Assembly: GCA_050288625.1 (NCBI GenBank)
Contig: JBNKEE010000029.1
Coordinates: 1-64,000, forward strand
Source of the DNA: JAAGZL01 sp050288625
Lineage (GTDB): Bacteria; Pseudomonadota; Gammaproteobacteria; Chromatiales; Chromatiaceae
DNA length: 64,000 bases
Reading direction: 5' to 3'
Made by a program: the position numbers and the translations under genes. The notes beneath the pieces are model-generated. The model saw only the letters and a list, made by a program, of their open reading frames with translations. It did not search any database and had not been told where the DNA came from. Positions 1 through 7,423 of this stretch are shown here, one piece after another (the first letter of the stretch is position 1; each line of letters opens with the position of its first letter).

Positions 1-39
1 GGATCAAAACCCTGTGCCTTACCGCTTGGCGACGCCCCA
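1..39 (-). tRNA. tRNA-Gln (anticodon TTG), 5' part only; cut by window edge
   Basis: Read on the minus strand from 39, the sequence has the 5' acceptor strand TGGGGCG, a D-arm (GCC/GGC stem), the anticodon-stem strand CAGGG and the loop TTTTGAT, whose anticodon TTG decodes Gln. It closely resembles bacterial tRNA-Gln. The 3' half (T-arm, acceptor 3' strand) would lie left of position 1, so I cannot tell whether this copy is complete. tRNA-Gln beside ispE and prs is the usual gammaproteobacterial arrangement, so this is probably the functional gene. Confidence 0.8.
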
Positions 40-45
40 ATAAAT
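1..45. repeat. 45-bp direct repeat, copy 1 (tRNA-Gln 5' region)
   Basis: Positions 1-45 are identical to 168-212, a spacing of 167 bases. The match may extend left of the window, so the true repeat could be longer. It covers the tRNA-Gln 5' half plus six bases upstream of the tRNA start. Confidence 0.95.
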
Positions 46-154
46 TATCACTTTCTCCTGTCGCCCAGCGCCAGGATTGCTCCGGGCATCCATGCCCTAC
101 GCCCCTTCGGGGCCGGCTGCGCCGTCCAAATTCGCTCCCAGAGAATTTGTCAAA

Positions 155-206
155 CCTGGGTATGCAGGGATCAAAACCCTGTGCCTTACCGCTTGGCGAC
201 GCCCCA
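155..206 (-). pseudogene. tRNA-Gln remnant (5' acceptor, D-arm, anticodon arm only)
   Basis: This is a second copy of the tRNA-Gln 5' portion, lying 14 bases downstream of the ispE stop. It has the acceptor 5' strand, D-arm, complete anticodon stem-loop (CAGGG-TTTTGAT-CCCTG, anticodon TTG) and the start of the T-stem (CCAGG). Beyond that the sequence leaves the tRNA pattern: no matching 3' T-stem and no CGCCCCA acceptor strand follow where they should, so a mature tRNA cannot form from this copy. It looks like a partial duplication. Some T-arm-like pairing (CCCAG with CTGGG) remains but with a 14-base loop. Confidence 0.7.
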
Positions 207-212
207 ATAAAT
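168..212. repeat. 45-bp direct repeat, copy 2 (tRNA-Gln 5' region)
   Basis: Identical to positions 1-45. The intervening 46-167 holds two short perfect palindromes: GGGCAT-CC-ATGCCC at 84-97 and GCCCC-TTC-GGGGC at 101-113. The spacer looks like an intergenic palindromic repeat element rather than coding sequence. Confidence 0.95.
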
Positions 213-219
213 CTTTTGC

Positions 220-1065
220 TTAGCCGCCTCTCAACATATCCAGAACAGGCGAGCTGTTGCTCCCTCTCACTACCGCTCCGCTCATGTGCCCAGGCAGCTT
301 ATCCAACACTTCCTTTGCCCCTTCTTCGCTAGCAAAGGATGCAAAGACGGCAGCACCGGTACCGGTCAATCTAGCGTCCCCACATCCCTGCAACCATCCA
401 ATAGCCTCGGCAACTTCAGGATGCCTTTTACATACTACAGGCAAGCAGTGATTCTCTCTGCTGCCCGCAAAGAAGTCGGCTATTGTGATGCGGGCGGAGT
501 CCCGTGTCAATTCAGGATCGGAAAAAATTTCAGCGGTAGAGACATGGCAGCAGGGAAACAACAGAAGATACCATGCTTCAGGAAGTGAAATCGGCTCAAG
601 CTGCTCCCCAACCCCCTCCGCCCAGGACGCCACACCCCGGATAAAGACAGGCACGTCCGCACCCAATCGTAATCCCAATTCCGACAACCTCTCAGTCGAC
701 AAACCTAGATCCCAAAGCCTATTTAAAGCCAGCAGCGTTGTAGCGGCATCAGAACTGCCCCCTCCAAGTCCCGCACCCATAGGAATGTTCTTCCTTAACT
801 CAATGTCCACTCCAGACGTGACTCCGGCCTCAACCTGAAGCATACGGGCCGCCTTAACCACCAGATCGATCTCCTCAGGCACACCATCTATTTCGCAAAC
901 TCTGGTGACCTTACCATCGCTCCGCAGGTTAAACCTGAGTTGATCGGCAAGATCGACAAACTGAAATACCGTTTGCAGTAGATGGTAGCCATCGTCCCTG
1001 CGGCCGACTATGCGCAGCATAAGATTCAACTTGGCCGGTGCCGGCCACACCTCCCCCCAATTCAT
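220..1065 (-). CDS. ispE: 4-diphosphocytidyl-2-C-methyl-D-erythritol kinase
   Basis: IspE phosphorylates the 2-hydroxyl of CDP-methylerythritol with ATP in the cytoplasm, the fourth step of the MEP isoprenoid pathway. The 281-residue product has the GHMP-kinase signatures: PAPAKLNLML near the start, the glycine-rich ATP loop PMGAGLGGGSSDAA about one third in, and the C-terminal GCGDARLTGTGAAVF motif. The open frame runs further upstream, but homologues start at MNWGEVWPAPAKLN, so I take the ATG at 1065, seven bases after the stop of the TPR gene; the two are probably co-transcribed. tRNA-Gln sequence follows, as in related bacteria. Pseudomonas has lolB between the TPR gene and ispE; here it is absent. 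Confidence 0.96.
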   Translation of the reverse strand: MNWGEVWPAPAKLNLMLRIVGRRDDGYHLLQTVFQFVDLADQLRFNLRSDGKVTRVCEIDGVPEEIDLVVKAARMLQVEAGVTSGVDIELRKNIPMGAGLGGGSSDAATTLLALNRLWDLGLSTERLSELGLRLGADVPVFIRGVASWAEGVGEQLEPISLPEAWYLLLFPCCHVSTAEIFSDPELTRDSARITIADFFAGSRENHCLPVVCKRHPEVAEAIGWLQGCGDARLTGTGAAVFASFASEEGAKEVLDKLPGHMSGAVVRGSNSSPVLDMLRGG

Positions 1066-1072
1066 CAGATGA

Positions 1073-2815
1073 TCATATCCCCAAACGTTTGATGGCCCGC
1101 AGCAAATACTTGTTATCAGGATCTTTATCAAGCGCCCCCTGTATAACCTTTTGCGCCTCCTGTTTCTTGCCTGTCACCCAGAGCAGCTCTCCCAGATGTG
1201 TAGCTATCTCCACATCCTGCAATATTTCAAAAGCGCGACGCAGATAACGCAAGGCCTCTTCATGATTCCCTAACCGATATTGAACCCATCCCATACTATC
1301 AAGGATTGCGGGAGAGTCAGGCTTCAAAGCCAGCGCCTTTGTTATATAACCGAGGGCCTCTTGATAGCGGTTGGTCTGATCTGCCAGAGTATAACCCAGA
1401 GCATTCAATGCATCTGCATGATCAGGTTTCCGCTTTAGAATAAATTGAAGATCCCTTTCCAGGACATCCACCTTTCCAATAGCAGATGCTGAAAGCGCTC
1501 TAGCATAGAGTAGGTCGATGTCATCTGGATGCTCTTTGAGTGCGGTATCAAAAAGTTCTACTACCTTTTCATGCGCAGAGTGTTTGCGCAGAATATCGCC
1601 TTCAAGAATATACAGGTCCACCGAACGATCAGGCATCCTGGTTCGCATCCCGACAAGCATAGCTCTGGCCTTATCCAGACCCCCCTGCGCAGCCACTAGC
1701 TCAACGATTCTTGCCTGAGCATTGAACATATACTTTCCGCTCTTAACCTTTCCGTACCACTCCACGGCCTCCTTAGATCTATCCTCTTCCTCGGCGATAC
1801 GCCCCAAATAGAAAGAGGCATCGCCGACCCTCTTATTAGACTGCAGAAGTTCGTTAAAATAACCAGCGGCCTGCTGGTACTTTTTTAACTGAAGCGCAAC
1901 GACACCCAGAGTAAACTTCACGTTGACATCATCTGGGACCAACTTGCTTAGTTGTTGGAACTGCTCATACGCCAGCTCTGGCTTATTAAGGTCAATTAAC
2001 AGCCGCGCATACGCAGAATGCAGAGCCTTACTATCTGGAGATTTCTGCAAGGCCCGTTGCATAGCGTTCATGGCGCCAGCTGTGTCCTCCCTCTCAACAT
2101 AGATACGACTCAGCAATATGTGAGCCTTCTCCATTTTTGGCTCGATCTTTACGGCCTCAAGTATCTCAGCCTCTGCCACATCAAACCTCTCCGCCATAAC
2201 CGCAATCAGTGCAACCGCATATCTAGCATTCGCATTCGACTTATAATCCAAGACCAACGACCGCATTAGTTCGAGTGCAAGTTTATTATTTTTTCCAGAT
2301 GCAACAGCAACAACGGCTTGGACAAATCCATCCTGTTTATCCTTATCTTGCAGCCTAACTAATTGCTTGAGTTGACTGAGAGCGGAGTCTGCATCATCCA
2401 ATTGCATATAGAGCATAACCGCCATCTGTCGCGCCTTGTATGATTTTGAATCAAACTCAATCCAGCGTTCTACCGCCTCCAGAGCCCCCGACCGATCCTT
2501 TTGATGCAAGGCAATTTTGGCAGCACGCTCTGCAGCTACCGCATCTTTCGCCAGGTCAGCACTCTTTAACTGATGTTTATACGCCAGCTCGAGATCCTGT
2601 CTCTGCAGCGCAATCTCACCCACCAACAGGTTATAGATTACATCTGTGCTCAAAGAGGAAGGGGGATGAGTAAGCGACTGTTTTTCTATTCCATACTGAC
2701 CATCGTCAGCACTGGAAAGCAGCTGTTTCTGTAATACTCCGTTACAAGCAGCCAATGTGACCGCAAGATGGATAAGTGCCAATCTGCACAAGAAGGGGCT
2801 AATAATCATATTCAT
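1073..2815 (-). CDS. TPR-repeat outer-membrane lipoprotein
   Basis: A 580-residue protein with a lipoprotein signal peptide: a hydrophobic stretch ends in a LAAC lipobox with the acylated Cys at about residue 24. The rest is alpha-helical tetratricopeptide repeats from about residue 60 to the C-terminus, with typical spaced A/G/Y/P positions (for example ALNALGYTLAD and AILDSMGWVQYRLGNHEEAL). It corresponds in position and type to the TPR protein divergent from hemA in Pseudomonas (PA4667). The family is thought to be an envelope scaffold but has no firmly assigned reaction. It lies immediately upstream of ispE and is divergent from the diguanylate cyclase gene across 253 bases. Naming beyond TPR lipoprotein would be guesswork. 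Confidence 0.85.
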   Translation of the reverse strand: MNMIISPFLCRLALIHLAVTLAACNGVLQKQLLSSADDGQYGIEKQSLTHPPSSLSTDVIYNLLVGEIALQRQDLELAYKHQLKSADLAKDAVAAERAAKIALHQKDRSGALEAVERWIEFDSKSYKARQMAVMLYMQLDDADSALSQLKQLVRLQDKDKQDGFVQAVVAVASGKNNKLALELMRSLVLDYKSNANARYAVALIAVMAERFDVAEAEILEAVKIEPKMEKAHILLSRIYVEREDTAGAMNAMQRALQKSPDSKALHSAYARLLIDLNKPELAYEQFQQLSKLVPDDVNVKFTLGVVALQLKKYQQAAGYFNELLQSNKRVGDASFYLGRIAEEEDRSKEAVEWYGKVKSGKYMFNAQARIVELVAAQGGLDKARAMLVGMRTRMPDRSVDLYILEGDILRKHSAHEKVVELFDTALKEHPDDIDLLYARALSASAIGKVDVLERDLQFILKRKPDHADALNALGYTLADQTNRYQEALGYITKALALKPDSPAILDSMGWVQYRLGNHEEALRYLRRAFEILQDVEIATHLGELLWVTGKKQEAQKVIQGALDKDPDNKYLLRAIKRLGI

Positions 2816-3017
2816 TTCAACATGTCATACACGACGAGAGTATATCAAAAATAGCGGCAGCCCCAGGGAAAACTGTTGTCTGCAATATCTTGATTATAAA
2901 AGGGTTCCACAAGAAAGATGTGCAGCACTTGGAAGTGTGAACCTTGTCAAATCAATAAGTTAGGCTTTTCCTATACTTAAAGCAGGACCCCTAAAACTCT
3001 GCTCAGGACGTGACCAT

Positions 3018-3064
3018 CTAGGCCTATCCTAAGTTTAGTAGCCTAGGAGCAACCGTCAGGACGG
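3018..3064 (+). promoter_or_regulatory. paired hairpins in the diguanylate cyclase leader
   Basis: Two short inverted repeats precede the ATG at 3069: CTAGGC (3018-3023) pairing with GCCTAG (3041-3046), and CCGT-CAGG-ACGG at 3053-3064. The only reasonable Shine-Dalgarno (AGGA, 3058-3061) lies in the loop and right arm of the second hairpin. This could dampen translation, but both stems are short and a role is only inferred. Confidence 0.3.
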
Positions 3065-3068
3065 CAAG

Positions 3069-3983
3069 ATGCCTCAAAACGCGCGGAACAATATTGTGGA
3101 AGAGACTACCCAGACAATCTTGGTTGATGGTTTCGTTGATGATCAATCAAACAGCGAGCAGGTTAGCGCATGCCTGATAGTAATCTCAGGTGGAGATATT
3201 GGGCATCAACATAGATTCAAAACGAATCAAACTATGATAGGCCGTTCTATCAATGCCGACATACAGGTCAATGATGATTCTGTCTCAAGAGACCATGCTT
3301 TCATAGTAAAAGACAAAAAAGGTTATCGCATAGCAGACAACGAATCTAAAAACGGCTGCTTCGTAAACGATGCCAGAGTTGATAATCGATACCTTCAGGA
3401 TGGCGACCTACTGCGCATCGGCAAGACGATTTTTAAGTATCTTTCCAGAAATAATATCGAGCAGGCCTACCACGAAGAACTATTCAGACTAGCCAAGATT
3501 GACGGCCTTACCAATATTTTCAACCAGAGGCACTTTTCCGAGTCCCTGGAAAATGAACTTGAGAGGGCACAAAGGTACAATCGGGAGCTCTCTCTATTGA
3601 TGATCGACATCGATCACTTCAAGAAAGTAAATGACACCTTTGGTCACCGTGCGGGCGATCATATATTAAAAAATCTTGCTCGCATCTTTGTCAGCCGTTC
3701 GCGTCGAGTTGATTATGTCTGTCGTTATGGCGGCGAAGAGTTTGCAATCATCCTGCCCGAAGTCGACATTATGGGGGCATTCAAGTTTGCCTCTAAACTT
3801 AATAAAGCAGTCGCCTCACATAAATTCATATTTGAAAAAGACGAAATACCCATAACCATCTCTATAGGTGTTTCTGACATAATGGAGGGGCCTCAATCAG
3901 TTGATGATTTGATTGAAACAGCAGACAGACGTCTGTACCTGGCCAAGGAGAGAGGCAGAAATTGCGTGGTTTCAGCTGATTAG
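3069..3983 (+). CDS. FHA domain diguanylate cyclase
   Basis: A 304-residue soluble protein predicted to make cyclic di-GMP from two GTP. An FHA domain occupies about residues 35-125, with GRS near 58-60, SVSRDHA at 71-77 and the SKNG motif at 93-96; FHA domains bind phosphothreonine. A GGDEF domain follows (about 140-302). Its active-site motif is GGEEF at 221-225, a catalytically permitted variant, and RxxD (R212-D215) five residues before it forms the product-inhibition I-site. There is no signal peptide or membrane segment. Input is therefore probably a Ser/Thr kinase signal, but no kinase lies in this window. It is co-oriented with hemA, 117 bases upstream of it, and divergent from the TPR lipoprotein. 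Confidence 0.93.
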   Translation: MPQNARNNIVEETTQTILVDGFVDDQSNSEQVSACLIVISGGDIGHQHRFKTNQTMIGRSINADIQVNDDSVSRDHAFIVKDKKGYRIADNESKNGCFVNDARVDNRYLQDGDLLRIGKTIFKYLSRNNIEQAYHEELFRLAKIDGLTNIFNQRHFSESLENELERAQRYNRELSLLMIDIDHFKKVNDTFGHRAGDHILKNLARIFVSRSRRVDYVCRYGGEEFAIILPEVDIMGAFKFASKLNKAVASHKFIFEKDEIPITISIGVSDIMEGPQSVDDLIETADRRLYLAKERGRNCVVSAD

Positions 3984-4070
3984 ATGACATCAAACCCACA
4001 GCCACAATCTCTACAATGCCTACCAACTAACATACTCCACTTGAATTTATCCCATTGATAATTCAGAATT

Positions 4071-4097
4071 TGCCGTTTGAGATCAACAGAAACGGCA
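4071..4097 (+). promoter_or_regulatory. 8-bp perfect hairpin directly before hemA start
   Basis: TGCCGTTT (4071-4078) pairs perfectly with AAACGGCA (4090-4097) around an 11-base loop, ending three bases before the hemA ATG at 4101. No clear Shine-Dalgarno is visible, and the hairpin covers the place where the ribosome would bind. It could be a translational control element or a dyad operator. An in-frame upstream TTG at 4077 lies inside the stem. Confidence 0.4.
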
Positions 4098-4100
4098 CCC

Positions 4101-5366
4101 ATGTCACTGCTTGTCCTAGGCTTAAATCATAAAACAGCGCCTGTAGATATCCGCGAACGTATAACCTTTGGTCCGGACATCATCGTGGGGGCGCTGCGCA
4201 GTCTGCTGGAAAAGCCTGGATTGGCCGAGGCGGTAATCTTATCCACCTGCAATCGCACCGAGATATATTGCACACTAAACGAAACCGAACAGGATGAAGC
4301 TGGTATTTGGCTGAGTGAATTTCATGGCGTAGAGTTAGAGACCATATCTCCCTACCTCTATCGGCACAAAAACGAAAACGCCATACAACACTTACTTCAA
4401 GTGGCTTGCGGCCTAGACTCTATGGTGCTGGGAGAGCCCCAAATCCTAGGTCAGGTGAAATCCGCCTACCAGACCGCTAATGTAGCCAATGCCACTGGTA
4501 AACTCCTGGGTCGACTGTTTCAGCACAGCTTCTCTGTGGCCAAACAGGTCCGCACAGATACAGCCATAGGATGTAGTCCGGTATCGGTGGCATTCGCCGC
4601 CGTGAGCCTGGCACGCCAGATCTTCAGTGACCTGTCCGAACAGACCGCCATGCTTATTGGGGCTGGCGAGACCATTGAGCTAGCGGCTCGCCATCTATAT
4701 CAGCACGGAATCGGGCGTATAATCGTCGCCAACCGCACCCTGGACCGAGCCCATACTCTGGCCAATCAATTTGATGGCTATGCCATCTCGCTAACTGAGA
4801 TCTCCACTCACCTATCCGAGGCTGACATAATCATATCGTCCACAGCAAGCCCGTTGCCGATCCTGGGCAAAGGTGCGGTTGAGAGTGCCCTGCAGAAACG
4901 CAGACATCAGCCTGTGTTCATGGTGGACATAGCTGTGCCTAGGGACATTGAGGCCGAAGTAGGCAATCTGGATGATGTATATCTCTACACAGTGGATGAT
5001 TTGGACGAGGTGATCCAGGAGAATATTCGCTCACGCCAGGAAGCGGCATTGCAAGCCCAGGAGATCATTGAACAGCATACAGAGGAGTTCATGGGATGGC
5101 TGCGCTCTCTGGATGCTGTAAGCATAATCCAAAACTATCGTGGACAGGCAGAGAGCATAAGAGATGAGGTGCTGGAGCGCTCCCTACGCCAACTGCAGAA
5201 CGGCAAGGAGCCGGAAGAGGTCCTGCAATACCTGGCGCACACTCTGACCAATAAGATCCTACACACCCCCAGCACCCAGATCCGCCAAGCGGGCTTCCAG
5301 GGTCAGCAGTCTCTGCTTAAAGCAGCTGATGCCCTGCTCAAAATCAAAAAGCCCGGCAACAAATAA
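4101..5366 (+). CDS. hemA: glutamyl-tRNA reductase
   Basis: HemA reduces glutamyl-tRNA(Glu) with NADPH to glutamate-1-semialdehyde, the committed step of tetrapyrrole synthesis. The 421-residue product starts MSLLVLGLNHKTAPVDIRE, as homologues do, so I prefer the ATG at 4101 over the in-frame TTG at 4077. The catalytic Cys lies in ILSTCNRTEIY; the glutamyl-binding GLDSMVLGEPQILGQVK motif and the Rossmann segment MLIGAGETIELAARHL follow. A C-terminal helical dimerisation domain ends the protein. The stop overlaps the prfA start by one base (TAATG), the standard hemA-prfA coupling. A hairpin immediately before the start may affect translation. Confidence 0.97.
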   Translation: MSLLVLGLNHKTAPVDIRERITFGPDIIVGALRSLLEKPGLAEAVILSTCNRTEIYCTLNETEQDEAGIWLSEFHGVELETISPYLYRHKNENAIQHLLQVACGLDSMVLGEPQILGQVKSAYQTANVANATGKLLGRLFQHSFSVAKQVRTDTAIGCSPVSVAFAAVSLARQIFSDLSEQTAMLIGAGETIELAARHLYQHGIGRIIVANRTLDRAHTLANQFDGYAISLTEISTHLSEADIIISSTASPLPILGKGAVESALQKRRHQPVFMVDIAVPRDIEAEVGNLDDVYLYTVDDLDEVIQENIRSRQEAALQAQEIIEQHTEEFMGWLRSLDAVSIIQNYRGQAESIRDEVLERSLRQLQNGKEPEEVLQYLAHTLTNKILHTPSTQIRQAGFQGQQSLLKAADALLKIKKPGNK

Positions 5367-6451
5367 TGAACCCATCTATCCGCAGTAAACTTGAGCAGAT
5401 CAGTGAACGGTTTGAGGAGATAACCGCACTCTTGGCCGAGCCTGAGGTACAGGGAGATCAAAACCTGTTTCGTTCTCTAAGCCAAGAGTACGCCCAGCTG
5501 GACCCGGTTGTAGGCTGTTACAACCGCTACCGCGAACTGGAGAATGCGATAGAGAGCGCCAGGGAGATGCTACAAGACCCGGAGATGTCAGAACTGGCCC
5601 GTGATGAGCTGGAAGAGGCTGAGCAGAAACGCACAGAGCTGGAGCCGGAGCTGCAACTGCTGCTGATCCCGCCCGATCCCAACGATGAGCGCAACATATT
5701 CCTGGAGGTGCGCGCCGGCACCGGCGGTTCCGAGGCCGCCCTTTTCGCTGGCGACCTCTATCGCATGTACTCCCGCTTTGCCGAGTTGCAAGGTTGGAAG
5801 ACAGAGATCATCAGCGAAAGCCAGGGTGAACAGGGTGGATATAAAGAGGTGGTTAGCCGCATAAGCGGCCGTAACGTCTACTCCAAGCTCAAGTTCGAAT
5901 CCGGCACTCACCGGGTGCAACGGGTCCCAGAGACCGAATCCCAGGGCCGCATCCACACCTCTGCCTGCACCGTGGCAATATTAGCCGAGGCAGAGGATAT
6001 TGATCATATCGATATAAATACCAACGATCTGCGCATCGACACCTACCGCGCCTCTGGGGCTGGAGGCCAACACGTCAACAAGACCGATTCCGCGGTGCGT
6101 ATCACCCACCTTCCCAGCGGTATAGTGGTGGAGTGCCAGGATGAAAGATCTCAGCACAAAAACAAAGCCAGGGCCATGTCTCTACTCCAGGCAAAGTTAC
6201 TTTCCAATGCCCAGCAGGATCAGGCCAGCGAACAGGCGGAAAAACGCAAGCTTCAGGTCGGTAGCGGAGACCGTTCAGAGCGCATCCGCACCTACAACTT
6301 CCCCCAAAATAGGCTTACTGATCACAGAATTAATCTAACCCTATACAAATTAGATGAGATAATTCAAGGGGATATGAGTCAGGTAATCGATCCACTAATA
6401 CATGAATTCCAAGCAGAGCAGCTTACGTCCCTAGCATCTGGTGAGCTCTGA
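5366..6451 (+). CDS. prfA: peptide chain release factor 1
   Basis: RF1 recognises UAA and UAG stop codons and triggers peptide release. The 361-residue protein has the codon-recognition P-x-T motif (VPETESQGR) and the universal GGQ motif (GAGGQHVNKTDSAVR) that enters the peptidyl-transferase centre. The GGQ glutamine is the substrate of PrmC, encoded next after an 87-base gap. Translation is coupled to hemA through the TAATG overlap. Length and motifs match the family. Confidence 0.98.
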   Translation: MNPSIRSKLEQISERFEEITALLAEPEVQGDQNLFRSLSQEYAQLDPVVGCYNRYRELENAIESAREMLQDPEMSELARDELEEAEQKRTELEPELQLLLIPPDPNDERNIFLEVRAGTGGSEAALFAGDLYRMYSRFAELQGWKTEIISESQGEQGGYKEVVSRISGRNVYSKLKFESGTHRVQRVPETESQGRIHTSACTVAILAEAEDIDHIDINTNDLRIDTYRASGAGGQHVNKTDSAVRITHLPSGIVVECQDERSQHKNKARAMSLLQAKLLSNAQQDQASEQAEKRKLQVGSGDRSERIRTYNFPQNRLTDHRINLTLYKLDEIIQGDMSQVIDPLIHEFQAEQLTSLASGEL

Positions 6452-6538
6452 CTATAATCGATACATATCCTCATGCATTAGGGGTTTAACTGATCCGCAG
6501 CATGGTTCAGATGTCCACAACATGGTTAAATATCAGGC

Positions 6539-7399
6539 ATGCAACAAGAAGCAACTCCCACCATTGCGCTGGCCCAGGAACTGGCGATAGAGAAACTGAC
6601 CGGTATCCCGGACAGCATACCCAGGCTTGAGGCCGAGGTACTGCTAGCGTCACTACTTGATAAGCCGCGCACCTACCTGGCTGCTTGGCCAGAGATGCAG
6701 CTCACATATAACCAAGCCCAATGTTTTCAGGCTATGATAGAACGCCGTTCTGTGGGAGAACCCATTGCATATATAACTGGGCGGCGAGAGTTCTGGTCTC
6801 TGGATCTTGAGGTAACCCCTGATACCTTGATCCCAAGACCGGAAACCGAGACTCTGGTGGAAAAAGTGTTGGAACACATTCCAGAGATGAGTCCAATGCA
6901 CATTGCAGACTTGGGAACAGGTAGCGGCGCCATTGCCGCAGCCATTGCCAGCGAACGCCCAATGTGCAGCATCATTGCCACCGATTTCTCCCATAGCACC
7001 ATTCAAGTAGCGCAGCGCAACTTCAGTCGACTTGGACTCAGTAATATTAAGACATCGATGGGAGAGTGGTGCAACGCACTTCCTCCAGATAAAAAGTTCG
7101 ACATCATTGTAAGTAACCCGCCATATATCGCTGAGGGTGATGGACATCTAGCCCATGACGGCCTCCCATGGGAGCCGCAGAGGGCTCTGCGCTCCGGAGA
7201 TGACGGTCTGGATGACATAAACAGGATAATCGAAGAGACTCCTGGATACATCGCTCCCAACGGATGGCTGTTCCTGGAGCACGGCTTTGATCAAGGTGGG
7301 CGAGTTAGGTCACTTCTAAGGGATGCAGGGTTTGCCTCAGTTCACACCAGTCAGGACCTTTCGGGACATGATCGAGTGAGCATAGGCCAGATAAGCTAG
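6539..7399 (+). CDS. prmC: peptide chain release factor N5-glutamine methyltransferase
   Basis: PrmC (HemK) methylates the GGQ glutamine of RF1 and RF2 using S-adenosylmethionine. The 286-residue protein has an N-terminal helical domain (YITGRREFWSLDL and PRPETETLVE contact the release factor), the SAM motif DLGTGSGAIA, and the catalytic NPPY motif (SNPPYIAEG) that positions the glutamine amide. It follows prfA in the same orientation, so enzyme and substrate are encoded together. In many relatives moeB follows directly; here an unrelated trio and gltA separate them. Confidence 0.97.
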   Translation: MQQEATPTIALAQELAIEKLTGIPDSIPRLEAEVLLASLLDKPRTYLAAWPEMQLTYNQAQCFQAMIERRSVGEPIAYITGRREFWSLDLEVTPDTLIPRPETETLVEKVLEHIPEMSPMHIADLGTGSGAIAAAIASERPMCSIIATDFSHSTIQVAQRNFSRLGLSNIKTSMGEWCNALPPDKKFDIIVSNPPYIAEGDGHLAHDGLPWEPQRALRSGDDGLDDINRIIEETPGYIAPNGWLFLEHGFDQGGRVRSLLRDAGFASVHTSQDLSGHDRVSIGQIS

Positions 7400-7423
7400 A
7401 CCATAATAATTGCAATAACAGCA

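Noticed and set aside
84..113. CRISPR repeat or attachment core in the tRNA spacer
   Set aside because: Only single short palindromes are present, with no regular repeat-spacer pattern and no integrase or cas gene in the window.
147..332. Small ORF overlapping the tRNA-Gln remnant and the ispE end
   Set aside because: It reads through tRNA sequence and antisense to ispE, has no ribosome site and no protein-like pattern.
2960..3068. Cyclic di-GMP-I (GEMM) riboswitch before the diguanylate cyclase
   Set aside because: The leader lacks the conserved GEMM core and tetraloop; only two short generic hairpins are present.
5588..5956. Antisense ORF within prfA
   Set aside because: Overlaps a clear RF1 gene on the other strand and shows no conserved motif; a shadow of biased codon use.
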